Assembly (NCBI RefSeq): GCF_003950325.1
Contig: NZ_PXZH01000001.1
Span: forward strand, 806,001-870,000
From: Vagococcus humatus
Lineage (GTDB): Bacteria; Bacillota; Bacilli; Lactobacillales; Vagococcaceae
Length of the DNA: 64,000 nt
Reading direction: 5' to 3'
Shown here in pieces: positions 18,381 through 27,527 of this stretch (position 1 is the first letter of the stretch; every line of letters begins with the position of its first letter). Position numbers and translations under genes: made by a program. The notes beneath the pieces are model-generated. The model was given only the letters and a program-made list of their open reading frames with translations, was not told the DNA's origin and did no database searches.

Positions 18381-19073
18381 TTACTCTTTAATCCCTAAAA
18401 TTCTTAAGAAAGAGATAAACAAGTTAATAAAGTCAAGATATAATTGTAAAGCACAAAAAACAGCTAACCCTTGAACAGATGAACTATCTGCCTGTGCATA
18501 ATAACGTCGAATCATTTGGTGATCATAAGCTGTTAAGCCAGAAAAGATAACTACTGTTACTAGTGAGATAAATAAATCAACTGGTTGGCTATGTAGGATG
18601 AAGGCATTTAATAAAATAACGATAATAATGCCCCAAACCGCACTTCTAAAAGCATGTCCCATAGCAGTTAGATCTTTTTTAGTACGAGTACCAAATAAGG
18701 CCATAGCTCCAAATGTACTAGCTGCAGCGATAAAAGCGGTTGTCACTGTACCTGATGTATACATCATTAAAGTCACACTCATAGTCACACCGTTTAAAAC
18801 AGAATAAGCTAGAAAGCCACCTAATGCTTTACTTGGTTGATTAGACATCGCTTGTTTACCTAGACGAATAACTAAGGCTAGTTCAGCAATCCATAAAATC
18901 CAAAACAGTAACGGTGTTCTTCCCATTATCGTCATAAATTCTACTTTAAAAACATTAGTAATCATAAAGGCTGTCACAGCACTTAACGCAATTCCTCCTG
19001 CTAAAATAGCATAAACTCTAGAAAAAAAGCTTTGTAAACCACGATCAATGGTTTGATTATTCACTTGATTCAT
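18381..19073 (-). CDS. Bax inhibitor-1 (BI-1/YccA) family membrane protein
   Basis: A 230-residue protein with seven hydrophobic segments. The N-terminus FFSRVYAILAGGIALSAVTAF and the C-terminal LDFINLFISFLRILG are typical of the bacterial BI-1/YbhL/YccA family, whose structurally known member BsYetJ is a pH-sensitive calcium leak channel; the two aspartates of the pore correspond to D in TAYDHQMI and LDFINLF. Its first 17 bases overlap the end of the upstream hotdog gene, so expression is coupled. The physiological role here is not known. Confidence 0.88.
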   Translation of the reverse strand: MNQVNNQTIDRGLQSFFSRVYAILAGGIALSAVTAFMITNVFKVEFMTIMGRTPLLFWILWIAELALVIRLGKQAMSNQPSKALGGFLAYSVLNGVTMSVTLMMYTSGTVTTAFIAAASTFGAMALFGTRTKKDLTAMGHAFRSAVWGIIIVILLNAFILHSQPVDLFISLVTVVIFSGLTAYDHQMIRRYYAQADSSSVQGLAVFCALQLYLDFINLFISFLRILGIKE

Positions 19074-19545
19074 TCAAAATTCCTCCTTCTTCTTCCTCAA
19101 CGACTAATTGAGGAGGCCGAACCATGATAACTGCATCAATAATTCGGTTATTATCTTCATCCTGTTTTTTAGTTGCCTCTACTGAAATAGTGACAACTCC
19201 TTTCATCTTGTCAATTTTTATTACCTCAAAATGAAAAGTAATGGTTTCATCATGATACACAGGTTCTATAAAATTACTGGAAATATTAACCACATGTGAG
19301 CCTGCACCAGGCAAGTGTTTAGACACTGCTGCTAACATAATATTCATCAAAATACCGGATGGAATAACAGGTTTTTTGAAATGAGTTTGTTTAGCATAAT
19401 CTGGTAATAAATTGAGTGGGTTGGTATCTTTGGTCATCCCTAAATAAAGCATTAGCTGACTGTCATCTATTGCTTCTGTTAAACTCAGTGAATCTCCTTC
19501 TTGAATGTCTTCAATCGTTTTTCCTAATTTATAGTGATCATTCAT
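19057..19545 (-). CDS. MaoC-like hotdog-fold protein
   Basis: A 162-residue single-domain protein. The core KTIEDIQEGDSLSLTEAIDDSQLMLYLGMTKDTNPL, then HFKKPVIPSGILMNIMLAAVSKHLPGAGSHVVNISSNFIEPVYHDETI (quoted in pieces: HFKKPVIPSG; SNFIEPVYHDE) follows the MaoC / (R)-specific enoyl-CoA hydratase pattern. The usual catalytic D and H are represented by D in TKDTNPL, while the normal H of the DxxPxH pattern seems replaced (NPLNLL), so activity is uncertain. It overlaps the BI-1 gene by 17 bases. A role in acyl-CoA or lipid metabolism is an inference. Confidence 0.72.
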   Translation of the reverse strand: MNDHYKLGKTIEDIQEGDSLSLTEAIDDSQLMLYLGMTKDTNPLNLLPDYAKQTHFKKPVIPSGILMNIMLAAVSKHLPGAGSHVVNISSNFIEPVYHDETITFHFEVIKIDKMKGVVTISVEATKKQDEDNNRIIDAVIMVRPPQLVVEEEEGGILNESSE

Positions 19546-19571
19546 ACCAATAAACCTCCCTTCTATTCCAG

Positions 19572-20909
19572 TTACATCATACTTTTGCGAGTAGATGTTA
19601 ACAATGATTCATAGGCTCTTTCAAATTTTTGTACATCTCCTGCTCCCATGAACACCATCACAGCTTGTTCATAAGCTAGTAGCGGAGACATATTGTCCTC
19701 TGTAATAACAGAGCCACCTTTATTTATCTTAGCCCCTAAATCTTCAATATGCACACTACCTTGTTGTTCTCTAGCAGAACCAAAAATATCACATAAATAA
19801 ACATGATCAGCGTAATCTAACGCTTTAGCAAAATCATCCATTAAGGCAATAGTCCGAGTAAAGGTATGAGGTTGGAATACCGCAATGATTTCTTTATCTG
19901 GATACTTTTGACGAGCACCGTCAATTGTCGCTCTAATTTCAGCTGGATGGTGAGCATAGTCATCTACAATGATCATATCATTGACTTTCTTTTCTGTAAA
20001 ACGACGCTTCACACCGCTAAAACTTAACAATTCTTCAGCAACTAAACTCATATCAAGACCTTCTAAGTAAGAGATAGCAATCACACCTAGTGCGTTACAA
20101 ATGTTGTGAAAACCAAAAGCTGGTACTGTAAACTGACCAATCACTTGCTCTTTATAAGTCACTTCAAAAGCAGAACCATTAACAGTTCGTTCAATGTTAA
20201 TCGCTTGGAAATCATCTTCATCTTTTACCCCGTAATAATAGACAGGTACATCCGCTTTTAACTGACGCAGATAAACATCATCTCCAAAAGCAATAATTCC
20301 TTTTTTAACTTGAGAAGCAAATGTTTGAAAAGCTTCTGCAACGTCTTCAATACTTTTATAATAGTCTGGGTGATCAAAATCAATGTTAGTAATAATAGCA
20401 TAGTCTGGAGAATAAGCTAAGAAGTGACGACGATATTCACAAGCTTCAAACGCAAAGAAGCGAGCATCAGGTACACCATGACCAGTTCCATCTCCAATTA
20501 AATAACTAGTAGGCTCAACACCGCTTAATACATGGGCTAACATACCAGTTGTACTAGTTTTTCCGTGAGCACCTGTCACTGCGATACTAGTATAATTTTT
20601 AATAAATTCCCCAATAAATGTGTGATAGCGAATAACTGAGATATTTTTCTCATGAGCTGCTTGAATTTCTGGATGACTATCTGGAAAAGCATTCCCTGCA
20701 ATCACGATTAAATCCTCTGTTATATTTTTTTCATCAAATGGTAACATTAAAATGTTAGCTTTTTCCAATTCAACTTGGGTAAAGCAGTAAGTTTCAATAT
20801 CAGATCCTTGAACATGATAGCCTTTTTCATGTAAAACTAAGGCTAAAGCACTCATACCTGATCCTTTAATTCCTACAAAATGATACGTTTTATCTAATTG
20901 AGTATTCAC
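19572..20909 (-). CDS. murC: UDP-N-acetylmuramate--L-alanine ligase
   Basis: A 445-residue cytoplasmic Mur ligase that adds the first amino acid (L-Ala) to UDP-MurNAc with ATP. N-terminal nucleotide-binding motif [17 protein letters not shown] (10-26), ATP P-loop [12 protein letters not shown] near 111-122, the metal-binding [10 protein letters not shown] and TNIDFDHPD, and the C-terminal [10 protein letters not shown] are all present. It starts with GTG; GAGGAG lies 6 bases before it, and no other start fits as well. Confidence 0.96.
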   Translation of the reverse strand: MNTQLDKTYHFVGIKGSGMSALALVLHEKGYHVQGSDIETYCFTQVELEKANILMLPFDEKNITEDLIVIAGNAFPDSHPEIQAAHEKNISVIRYHTFIGEFIKNYTSIAVTGAHGKTSTTGMLAHVLSGVEPTSYLIGDGTGHGVPDARFFAFEACEYRRHFLAYSPDYAIITNIDFDHPDYYKSIEDVAEAFQTFASQVKKGIIAFGDDVYLRQLKADVPVYYYGVKDEDDFQAINIERTVNGSAFEVTYKEQVIGQFTVPAFGFHNICNALGVIAISYLEGLDMSLVAEELLSFSGVKRRFTEKKVNDMIIVDDYAHHPAEIRATIDGARQKYPDKEIIAVFQPHTFTRTIALMDDFAKALDYADHVYLCDIFGSAREQQGSVHIEDLGAKINKGGSVITEDNMSPLLAYEQAVMVFMGAGDVQKFERAYESLLTSTRKSMM

Positions 20910-21046
20910 TCTTAACTCCTCTTTTCTTGTGATTCATTCTCGGTTATCACATTATCTTTAACTAACAAACTATTTTCAGGAAGATTCTCATTCACTTATG
21001 AAAAACAACTATATTATCTTACAAATACGTCTGTTTTTCAATAAAA

Positions 21047-21075
21047 ATAAACTAGGTCTTGAGACCTAGCTTATT
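21047..21075 (-). terminator. Terminator overlapping the end of the disordered-protein gene
   Basis: ACTAGGTC pairs with GACCTAGC-type sequence around TTGA, flanked by AAATAA/TTATTT, giving a T run on the minus strand. The stop codon lies in the descending stem. Confidence 0.7.
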
Positions 21076-21874
21076 TAAACTGTTCAAAATATTTATTTTG
21101 AACCGGCTGAGCAACGGCTTCTTCCATGATACCACTTAAGGATTTTTCTAAACGATGAGAGGACTCTTTCATTTTAGGATTTCTTTTTTCATCTAATTCA
21201 TGGGTTTCCCGTTTGGCAAAGGGAACCTCTGTCTTTTGACTTCTTTTTGGAGAAACATATTTTTTTTGAATAGGATGCTCTTTAAAAGGTTGGTCTGAGT
21301 CATCTATTAATAAGTAGTTTTTTTCATTTTTTTTCATGCTTGCTAATAAATCAGTTTTTGACACATGCTCCTTGTGATCATCTGGAATCATCGACTTAGG
21401 AATATGAGTAGGAACAAACCGTTTAGTTGGTTGATGTTTTTGTTGATGAGCTGGGATGTATCGTTGTTCCCGTAAAGGTTCCCCAGACTCTCTTGCCTTT
21501 TTTTTCTCTAAACAAGAAACATAACCTTGCCTAAACATTGGTTTATTCATTTCTTTAAATGTTTTTTTAATAGGAGGTCCTTGGTAGTTTAATAAAGCTT
21601 TACGACTGGTGTCCTCTTCTTTTCTTTTTTGTAATTTATTTTCATCAAACGTTCCTGGTTTTGACTCTAATGTAATATTTTCAGGAATATCATGATAACG
21701 ACCTGGAGAAGTTCTTCTAGTCATATCAAAGCCGCAGGTAGTTTCTTTTTTAAATACATTATCGTATTCATTTTCAAACAAAACCCGACCTTCTCCTTCG
21801 TTTAATTTAACTCCTTCTACATCATCAAAAGCTGGAAACCGGAAATGACGTCTTTTATCTTCAAATGTATCCAT
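21071..21874 (-). CDS. Unknown protein, highly charged and probably disordered
   Basis: 267 residues with no hydrophobic segment and no recognised catalytic motif. It is very rich in K, E, R, P, Q and H, with proline-rich basic stretches such as RYIPAHQQKHQPTKRFVPTH and KYVSPKRSQKTEVPF. The N-terminus MDTFEDKRRHFRFPAFDDVEG is the most ordered-looking part. In many Lactobacillales and Bacillales a SftA/FtsK-type DNA translocase with a long disordered N-terminal linker is encoded near murC, so a stand-alone relic or relative of that linker is possible, but I see no sequence proof. It has its own terminator and lies 160 bases upstream of murC. Confidence 0.6.
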   Translation of the reverse strand: MDTFEDKRRHFRFPAFDDVEGVKLNEGEGRVLFENEYDNVFKKETTCGFDMTRRTSPGRYHDIPENITLESKPGTFDENKLQKRKEEDTSRKALLNYQGPPIKKTFKEMNKPMFRQGYVSCLEKKKARESGEPLREQRYIPAHQQKHQPTKRFVPTHIPKSMIPDDHKEHVSKTDLLASMKKNEKNYLLIDDSDQPFKEHPIQKKYVSPKRSQKTEVPFAKRETHELDEKRNPKMKESSHRLEKSLSGIMEEAVAQPVQNKYFEQFK

Positions 21875-22010
21875 TTCGAATCATTCCTTTATTGCAATCT
21901 TTTAGTTAAATACTTGCTCTTAGTGTACCATATTTTATAGGAAATCTGCTATTTTTATTCATTTTTGTACAGAGAATATGTTACCATATGAAAAGTTAAG
22001 GAGGTTCATT

Positions 22011-22835
22011 ATGTATAAACTACTAGCAACTGATCTAGATGAAACACTACTCTCATCAGATGGAACTATTTCACAACCAAATAAACTAGCTATTCAGCAA
22101 GCTATGGCTTGCGGCACTAAAATTGTACTAGCAACTGGACGAAGCATTCATAATGTGCAACGTATTTTAAGTTCATTAGATTTAGCAGATAAACCCAACG
22201 AATTTGTTATTTCTTATAACGGAGGACTGATTTCAGAAAATAAGGGAACTTATTTATTAAAGCAACAAGCCATTGCTTTTCCCTTAGCTCAACAAATTTT
22301 TCAATTAGGTGTTGCTCACCACTTATTAATTCATGTTTTCACATTAAATCATCTCTATACTTATCAAATGACCCTAGAAGAAGAAGCTTATTTAAGTGAC
22401 AGAACAGGTATGCTTCCCCTTACTGAGGCTAGTATCGATCACCTAGAACAAGATCCTATTATCAAAATCAGTTTTCAACATTTAGATCGTTCTTTTTTAG
22501 AAAGTATTGAACATGCTTTAGATAATTCGTTAAAAGAGCAACTAGACATTAACTATTCATCTAATCGCTATATTGAATTTAATGCAAAAGGTGTTCATAA
22601 AGGAAATGCCTTAAAAACATTAGCGACTCAACTTCACATTAATCCCACCGACATTATTGCAGTGGGAGATAATATGAACGACCGAACAATGATAGATTAT
22701 GCTGGTAAAGGCATTGCAGTAGCCAATGCAGTGCCAGAGTTAAAAGAACTTGCTAACTATATTACCCAAAGCACCCACAATGAACATGCATTATCAGAAG
22801 TCATTCACCGCTTTATTTTAAACCCCGTCACTTAG
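22011..22835 (+). CDS. Cof-type HAD-IIB phosphatase
   Basis: A 274-residue haloacid-dehalogenase-type hydrolase, Cof subfamily IIB. Motif I LATDLDETLLSSDG (nucleophile Asp near residue 6), motif II LATGRS, a Lys in HKGNALKTLA and motif IV AVGDNMNDRTMI are intact, with the IIB cap between about 85 and 195. Members dephosphorylate sugar phosphates, pyridoxal phosphate or flavin precursors; the substrate here cannot be told. ATG at 22011 was chosen because AAGGAGG lies 8 bases before it. A shared terminator separates it from alaS. Confidence 0.9.
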   Translation: MYKLLATDLDETLLSSDGTISQPNKLAIQQAMACGTKIVLATGRSIHNVQRILSSLDLADKPNEFVISYNGGLISENKGTYLLKQQAIAFPLAQQIFQLGVAHHLLIHVFTLNHLYTYQMTLEEEAYLSDRTGMLPLTEASIDHLEQDPIIKISFQHLDRSFLESIEHALDNSLKEQLDINYSSNRYIEFNAKGVHKGNALKTLATQLHINPTDIIAVGDNMNDRTMIDYAGKGIAVANAVPELKELANYITQSTHNEHALSEVIHRFILNPVT

Positions 22836-22843
22836 CTAACTAA

Positions 22844-22879
22844 AAAAAGAGGAAAAGACTCCAGTCTTTTCCTCTTTTA
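22844..22879. terminator. Bidirectional terminator between the HAD gene and alaS
   Basis: AAAAGAGGAAAAGACT pairs perfectly with AGTCTTTTCCTCTTTT around two bases, with A/T runs on both sides. It serves the convergent genes. Confidence 0.88.
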
Positions 22880-22881
22880 AA

Positions 22882-25527
22882 TTAAGCTTGTGTTTCTAAC
22901 CAAGTAGATACTGCTTGAATGGCTTCTGGTAAGCCTGCTGGATTTTTTCCTCCTGCTTGAGCCATATCTGGTCGGCCACCACCGCCACCTTGAATATAAG
23001 GGGCAATTGCTTTAATCAAGTCACCTGATTTTAAGCCTTTAGAAACTGTTTCTTTAGTCATAGCAACTAATAAATTCGCTTTTTCTCCGTGAGAAGTTCC
23101 TAATACTAAAATATCTGATAACTCTTTTTGTTTCCATTGATCAGCTAATTGACGTAACTGATTCATGTCTTTCACCTGAACATTAGCTGCAATGTAGCGG
23201 TAACCATTTACTTCTTTTATCTCTTTAAATACATCCCCAGCTTGTTGATTAGCTAATTTAGCTGCCAATTGTTCTGTTTCTCGTTCCACATCTTTTAATT
23301 GTTTTTGAAGTTGTTCTACTTTATGTGTTGTTTCTTTTACTTGAGGAGCTTTCACTAAAGATGCCACTTCTCTTAAAATAGCTTCTTCTTCTTTAAATGC
23401 TTGATAAGCTTCTTCGCTAGTATAAGCAATAATCCGGCGAACTCCTGCACCAATACCTGATTCAGAAATAATTTTAAATAAACCAATATCAGATGTGTTG
23501 CTTACATGGGTTCCTCCACATAATTCTAAAGAATAATCCCCAGCTGTAACCACTCGAACATCTTTGCCATATTTTTCGCCAAATAAAGCCATCGCTCCCA
23601 TTTCTTTAGCAGAGGCAATATCTGTTTCAACTGTTTTAATCGGAATAGCTTTCCAAATTTTCTTATTAACAATTTGTTCCATTTCTTCTAGCTCTGCTGC
23701 TGTTACTTGTCCAAAATGGGTAAAATCAAACCGTAAATGAGTCGCTGTTACTAAAGAACCAGCTTGATTAGCGTGTTCACCTAACACGTCTTTTAATGCT
23801 TGGTGAAGTAAATGAGTCGCTGTATGATTTTTAATCACTTTATTTCTACGTTGTTCATCTACTTGTAACTGATAAGTCGTGTCAGTAGTCATTTCTTTTA
23901 ACACCTTGACTTGATGAAGCGGCTGACCGTTTGGAGCTGTTTGGACATCTGTTACTTCTGCCACACATGTTCCTGCTTCGTCATAAATATAGCCTGTATC
24001 AGCAACTTGTCCCCCTTTTTCAGCATAAAAAGGTGTTTCAGTAAACACTAATTGAGCTTCCCCTACTGGCACTTGTTTAACTTGTTGTTCCCCAACAACT
24101 GCTGCTACTAAAGGACTGTGAACAAGAGTTTGATCATATCCAACAAACTGACTTGGTTCAGTAATATCAGTTAAAACAGCTGATTGAACATTCATCGATG
24201 TGTCATCTTGTCTAGCGGCTCTAGCTCGTTGACGTTGGGCTTCCATTTCTTTTTCAAAACCAGCATGGTCAACTGTTAAGTTTGCCTCTTCTGCAATTTC
24301 TTCTGTTAATTCAACAGGGAAACCATACGTATCATATAATTTAAAGATAACTGTTCCGTCTAGGATTGTTTCTTGTTGCTGTTTTAACGTATCAATGAAA
24401 TTAGTTAACATATCTAACCCTTCATTAATGGTTTCGTGGAACCGTTCTTCTTCTGTTTTAATAACTTTTTCGATAAAATCTTGTTTTTCCAAAATTTCTG
24501 GATAGTAATCTTTCATGATACCACCTACTACTGGAACTAATTGGTACATAAAAGGTTTATGAATGCCTAATTTTTTACCGTGCATAACTGACCGACGTAA
24601 TAATCTTCTTAAAACATAGCCACGGCCTTCATTAGAAGGTAGTGCCCCGTCTCCAATAGCAAAAGAAACAGCCCGCGTATGATCTGCAATAACTTTAAAA
24701 GAAGTTTTAATCCCGTCACTGTCTTCGTAGGTTTTATCAGCACTTAGTTTTTCTGTCGCTTCAATGATTGGCATAAATAAGTCTGTTTCAAAGTTAGTCG
24801 GTGCATTTTGGACAACTGATACCATCCGTTCAAGTCCCATGCCAGTATCAATATTTTTATGAGGAAGTGGTTCATAAGTGCCGTCTTCTTTATGATTAAA
24901 TTCAGAAAATACTAAATTCCAAATTTCTAAATAGCGTTCATTTTCACCGCCAGGATAGTTTTCTGGATCATCTTCGGCTAAATCATTAAAAGACTCTCCT
25001 CTATCATAAAAAATTTCTGAGTCTGGACCACTTGGACCTACTCCAATTTCCCAAAAATTATCCTCTATTTCAATAATATGATCACTGGCTAAACCAATTT
25101 CCTCTGCCCAAATTCGTTTAGCTTCTTCATCTTTTGGATAGACTGTTACATATAGTTTTTCAGGATCAAAGGCCATCCAATTTTCATCAGTTAAAAATTC
25201 CCATGCCCAGTGGATAGCTTCAGTTTTGAAATAATCTCCAATAGAAAAATTGCCTAGCATTTCAAACATGGTGTGGTGACGAGCAGTCTTACCAACATTT
25301 TCAATGTCATTAGTCCGGATACTTTTTTGAGCATTGACAATCCGTGGATTTTCTGGCACAACAGAGCCATCAAAATATTTTTTTAAAGTGGCTACTCCTG
25401 AGTTAATCCATAATAAACTTGGGTCATCTACTGGCACAAGAGATGCACTTGGTTCAACACTATGGCCTTTGGATTTAAAAAAGTCTAAAAACATTTGGCG
25501 AATGTCGCTACTTGTTAATTGTTTCAT
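22882..25527 (-). CDS. alaS: Alanyl-tRNA synthetase
   Basis: An 881-residue class II synthetase that charges tRNA-Ala. The N-terminal catalytic core has [31 protein letters not shown] (motif 2 region) and [12 protein letters not shown]; the editing domain has HTATHLLH and CGGTH zinc-binding/active-site residues; the C-terminal part has a coiled coil near 715-760 and a glycine-rich [14 protein letters not shown]. Length matches the family. It is controlled by a T-box leader with a consensus promoter just upstream. Confidence 0.97.
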   Translation of the reverse strand: MKQLTSSDIRQMFLDFFKSKGHSVEPSASLVPVDDPSLLWINSGVATLKKYFDGSVVPENPRIVNAQKSIRTNDIENVGKTARHHTMFEMLGNFSIGDYFKTEAIHWAWEFLTDENWMAFDPEKLYVTVYPKDEEAKRIWAEEIGLASDHIIEIEDNFWEIGVGPSGPDSEIFYDRGESFNDLAEDDPENYPGGENERYLEIWNLVFSEFNHKEDGTYEPLPHKNIDTGMGLERMVSVVQNAPTNFETDLFMPIIEATEKLSADKTYEDSDGIKTSFKVIADHTRAVSFAIGDGALPSNEGRGYVLRRLLRRSVMHGKKLGIHKPFMYQLVPVVGGIMKDYYPEILEKQDFIEKVIKTEEERFHETINEGLDMLTNFIDTLKQQQETILDGTVIFKLYDTYGFPVELTEEIAEEANLTVDHAGFEKEMEAQRQRARAARQDDTSMNVQSAVLTDITEPSQFVGYDQTLVHSPLVAAVVGEQQVKQVPVGEAQLVFTETPFYAEKGGQVADTGYIYDEAGTCVAEVTDVQTAPNGQPLHQVKVLKEMTTDTTYQLQVDEQRRNKVIKNHTATHLLHQALKDVLGEHANQAGSLVTATHLRFDFTHFGQVTAAELEEMEQIVNKKIWKAIPIKTVETDIASAKEMGAMALFGEKYGKDVRVVTAGDYSLELCGGTHVSNTSDIGLFKIISESGIGAGVRRIIAYTSEEAYQAFKEEEAILREVASLVKAPQVKETTHKVEQLQKQLKDVERETEQLAAKLANQQAGDVFKEIKEVNGYRYIAANVQVKDMNQLRQLADQWKQKELSDILVLGTSHGEKANLLVAMTKETVSKGLKSGDLIKAIAPYIQGGGGGRPDMAQAGGKNPAGLPEAIQAVSTWLETQA

Positions 25528-25772
25528 GATTTATTCGTCCTTTCTTTTTCACAAAATAAAAAAGCACCCTGCAAGGCAAGGACGACTCACGCGGTACCAC
25601 CTTGCTTGCAATGATGCTTGTATCATTACCTCTTAAACTCTATAACGCAGAGTAGCGGAATCATTTCTGACTCATAAGAAAAGGGAGCATGATAAAGAAA
25701 ATAGCTTTTTCTTTCACCAAATGAAAAAGTCTCTAATATCTATTTTATGCTTTAACACATATCCTTAACTAA
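25528..25772 (-). ncRNA. T-box leader of alaS
   Basis: On the minus strand the leader contains the hallmark T-box AAGGTGGTACCGCG (25590-25603), followed by a terminator whose stem pairs GCAAGCAAGG with CCTTGCCTTGC and ends in a T run (about 25557-25612). The T-box can instead pair with upstream sequence to form the antiterminator when uncharged tRNA binds. A GCT triplet in TTCCGCTACTC (rc of 25654-25656) is a candidate alanine specifier codon. The leader is about 245 bases from the predicted start site to the ATG. The stem I fold was not computed. Confidence 0.93.
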
Positions 25773-25778
25773 TTAAAA

Positions 25779-25807
25779 ATTATAAGCAATCTTAAAAAAT
25801 TTGTCAA
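25779..25807 (-). promoter_or_regulatory. Consensus sigma-A promoter of the T-box leader
   Basis: On the minus strand TTGACA, a 17-base spacer and TATAAT, all consensus. The start site is predicted near 25772. The -35 box is only a few bases from the stop codon of the upstream gene. Confidence 0.9.
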
Positions 25808-25809
25808 TC

Positions 25810-26943
25810 TTAATTCTGAACAGGTTCAATGATAATTGCCTTACGATAAGTATAAACACTAGGATTAAGTGGCAAATGACTTTTAGGTTTGAACCAAGAC
25901 TGATAATAACTAGACAGCGGTAAAACTTGTTGGATGATATTTTTTTCATCCTCATGAACAATACCTAGCTTCACTACCTCTGGATCATCTGTTAATTCAA
26001 ATGTATCCCGATCTGAATTAACATACAAGCCAAACATATTAGGACGATGAGCCTGATAAAAAATTGAATGTTTAGGGTATCTAGGGTCTACAGTTATCTC
26101 ATTTCCCCAACGGAATAAACGGCGAGTACCTCCACCTATCACATATTCAAACGCATCTTCTGATAATAAACTATAATTTAACTGACCTATTTTTTTAACT
26201 AATTCACTATGGGTCAGAGTTAAATCTTGATAAATATCATAAATGTCACTATTATCTGGATGCTGCTCTAAGTAAAATTTGCCCGACTGCCAAACTTTTT
26301 TCGGATAAGTCCAGTACAAGCTTTCTTCTAAGGATAAATTAGGGCTTAATTCTTGCCGAATCTCTTCTCGGTACAGACTTAAAAATTCATGATTCCCTTG
26401 ACATTCACCTGTTACACAATCATAAGTTCCTTGGTGTTTAACTCCAACAGGTAAAGCTCGTTTAGCTACAATCATAGGCGGAATATCTGCTTTTCTTAAA
26501 GGCGTGGTATAACAATTGATATACTCACCAATGTCTTCTAAGGTATGAAAAGAGAATAGATTTTTACTACTACCATGATGTTCATGTAAATTATCCAATT
26601 CTTCTTTTGTTAAATTTGTTTTATAGGTGGTTTGTTGATCTTCTTGGCTGTTTATTACATCACGATTACCCAACAAATCTTGAGCTTTAAGTCCTTGAAC
26701 CCCAAAATCCCAACCTAAAATAGCTTCTTTTTTCCCTGGCACAAAAACAAACGCTTCCCCGTCAATAGTGAATTCGTAGGAATCACCTTTCATCCCACAC
26801 ATATGAAAATTTTTTCGTCTCAAATGCTCTACTTTAGCTAATGGACTTACGTAATACATGATAATTGACTCAACAAGGGCTTGTTGTTCCTCTTCAGCCA
26901 GATTTTTCCAATTAGTTATCTCTAAACTATCAAAAAATTCCAC
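25810..26943 (-). CDS. Unknown protein with a possible formylglycine-generating-enzyme-like fold
   Basis: 377 residues, no signal peptide or membrane segment. Two stretches look like SUMF1/FGE-sulfatase-type domains: FVFVPGKKEAILGWDFG near 66-82 and LSEDAFEYVIGGGTRRLFRWGNEI near 256-279 (quoted in part: EDAFEYVIGGGTRRLFRWG), which resembles the family pattern EAEWEYAARGG...YPWGNE. CVTGECQGN near 177 has two cysteines, but I could not align them with the catalytic pair of true FGE. The N-terminal 60 residues look like a separate helical domain. Function is unknown. It precedes alaS on the same strand with its own promoter region between 26944 and 27089. Confidence 0.6.
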   Translation of the reverse strand: MEFFDSLEITNWKNLAEEEQQALVESIIMYYVSPLAKVEHLRRKNFHMCGMKGDSYEFTIDGEAFVFVPGKKEAILGWDFGVQGLKAQDLLGNRDVINSQEDQQTTYKTNLTKEELDNLHEHHGSSKNLFSFHTLEDIGEYINCYTTPLRKADIPPMIVAKRALPVGVKHQGTYDCVTGECQGNHEFLSLYREEIRQELSPNLSLEESLYWTYPKKVWQSGKFYLEQHPDNSDIYDIYQDLTLTHSELVKKIGQLNYSLLSEDAFEYVIGGGTRRLFRWGNEITVDPRYPKHSIFYQAHRPNMFGLYVNSDRDTFELTDDPEVVKLGIVHEDEKNIIQQVLPLSSYYQSWFKPKSHLPLNPSVYTYRKAIIIEPVQN

Positions 26944-27089
26944 AGTCTAATCCCCCTTTATCCCATTTCTTCTTTATCATATCAAAAAAAAGGATGGAAT
27001 AAAAATTAAACCAGAAAATTTCTATGACTTTTTCAAGTTATTAGTTAAACTAGACATAAGATTAACTCATAATAAACAGGAGGAAATTT

Positions 27090-27527
27090 ATGATAACTTA
27101 TGTTTTTTCAAAAGAAACTTGGGTACAACATTTAGCTAGTTATGTGAGAACACAAGTTTTTATCTTAGAGCAAGGTATTTCTCCCCAAGAAGAATTTGAT
27201 CATTACGATACTCCTCAACGCTATTTTTTATTAGCATTGGATAAAGGAAAACCTGTTGGAACAATTCGGTACGAAGAAGCAGATGCTACTACACTTAAAC
27301 CAGATAGACTATGTGTATTAGCTCCGTACCGGAAAAAAGGCATTGGAATGGCTCTTTTAACCCAACTAGAAGAAATAGGTAAAGAACAAGGATATCAAAA
27401 ATCTTGTTTAAGTGCCGAAGTTATAGCTATTCCCTTTTATGAAAAACTTGGTTATCACGTGGCTTCTTCTCCTTTTAAGGAAGATGGTATTTTATGTGTG
27501 ACTATGATAAAAAACTTGCACCCTTAA
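27090..27527 (+). CDS. GNAT-family N-acetyltransferase
   Basis: A 145-residue single GNAT domain. The acetyl-CoA binding motif A is LCVLAPYRKKGIGMALLTQL (near 82-101), with the QxxGxG/A variant RKKGIG; SAEVIAIPFYEKLGYHVAS is motif B. The N-terminal VFILEQGISPQEEFDHYD resembles ElaA/YjcF-type GNATs. The acceptor substrate cannot be predicted. AGGAGG precedes the ATG. It converges on the CdaR-type gene, with which its 3' end overlaps by a few bases (27524-27527). Confidence 0.88.
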   Translation: MITYVFSKETWVQHLASYVRTQVFILEQGISPQEEFDHYDTPQRYFLLALDKGKPVGTIRYEEADATTLKPDRLCVLAPYRKKGIGMALLTQLEEIGKEQGYQKSCLSAEVIAIPFYEKLGYHVASSPFKEDGILCVTMIKNLHP

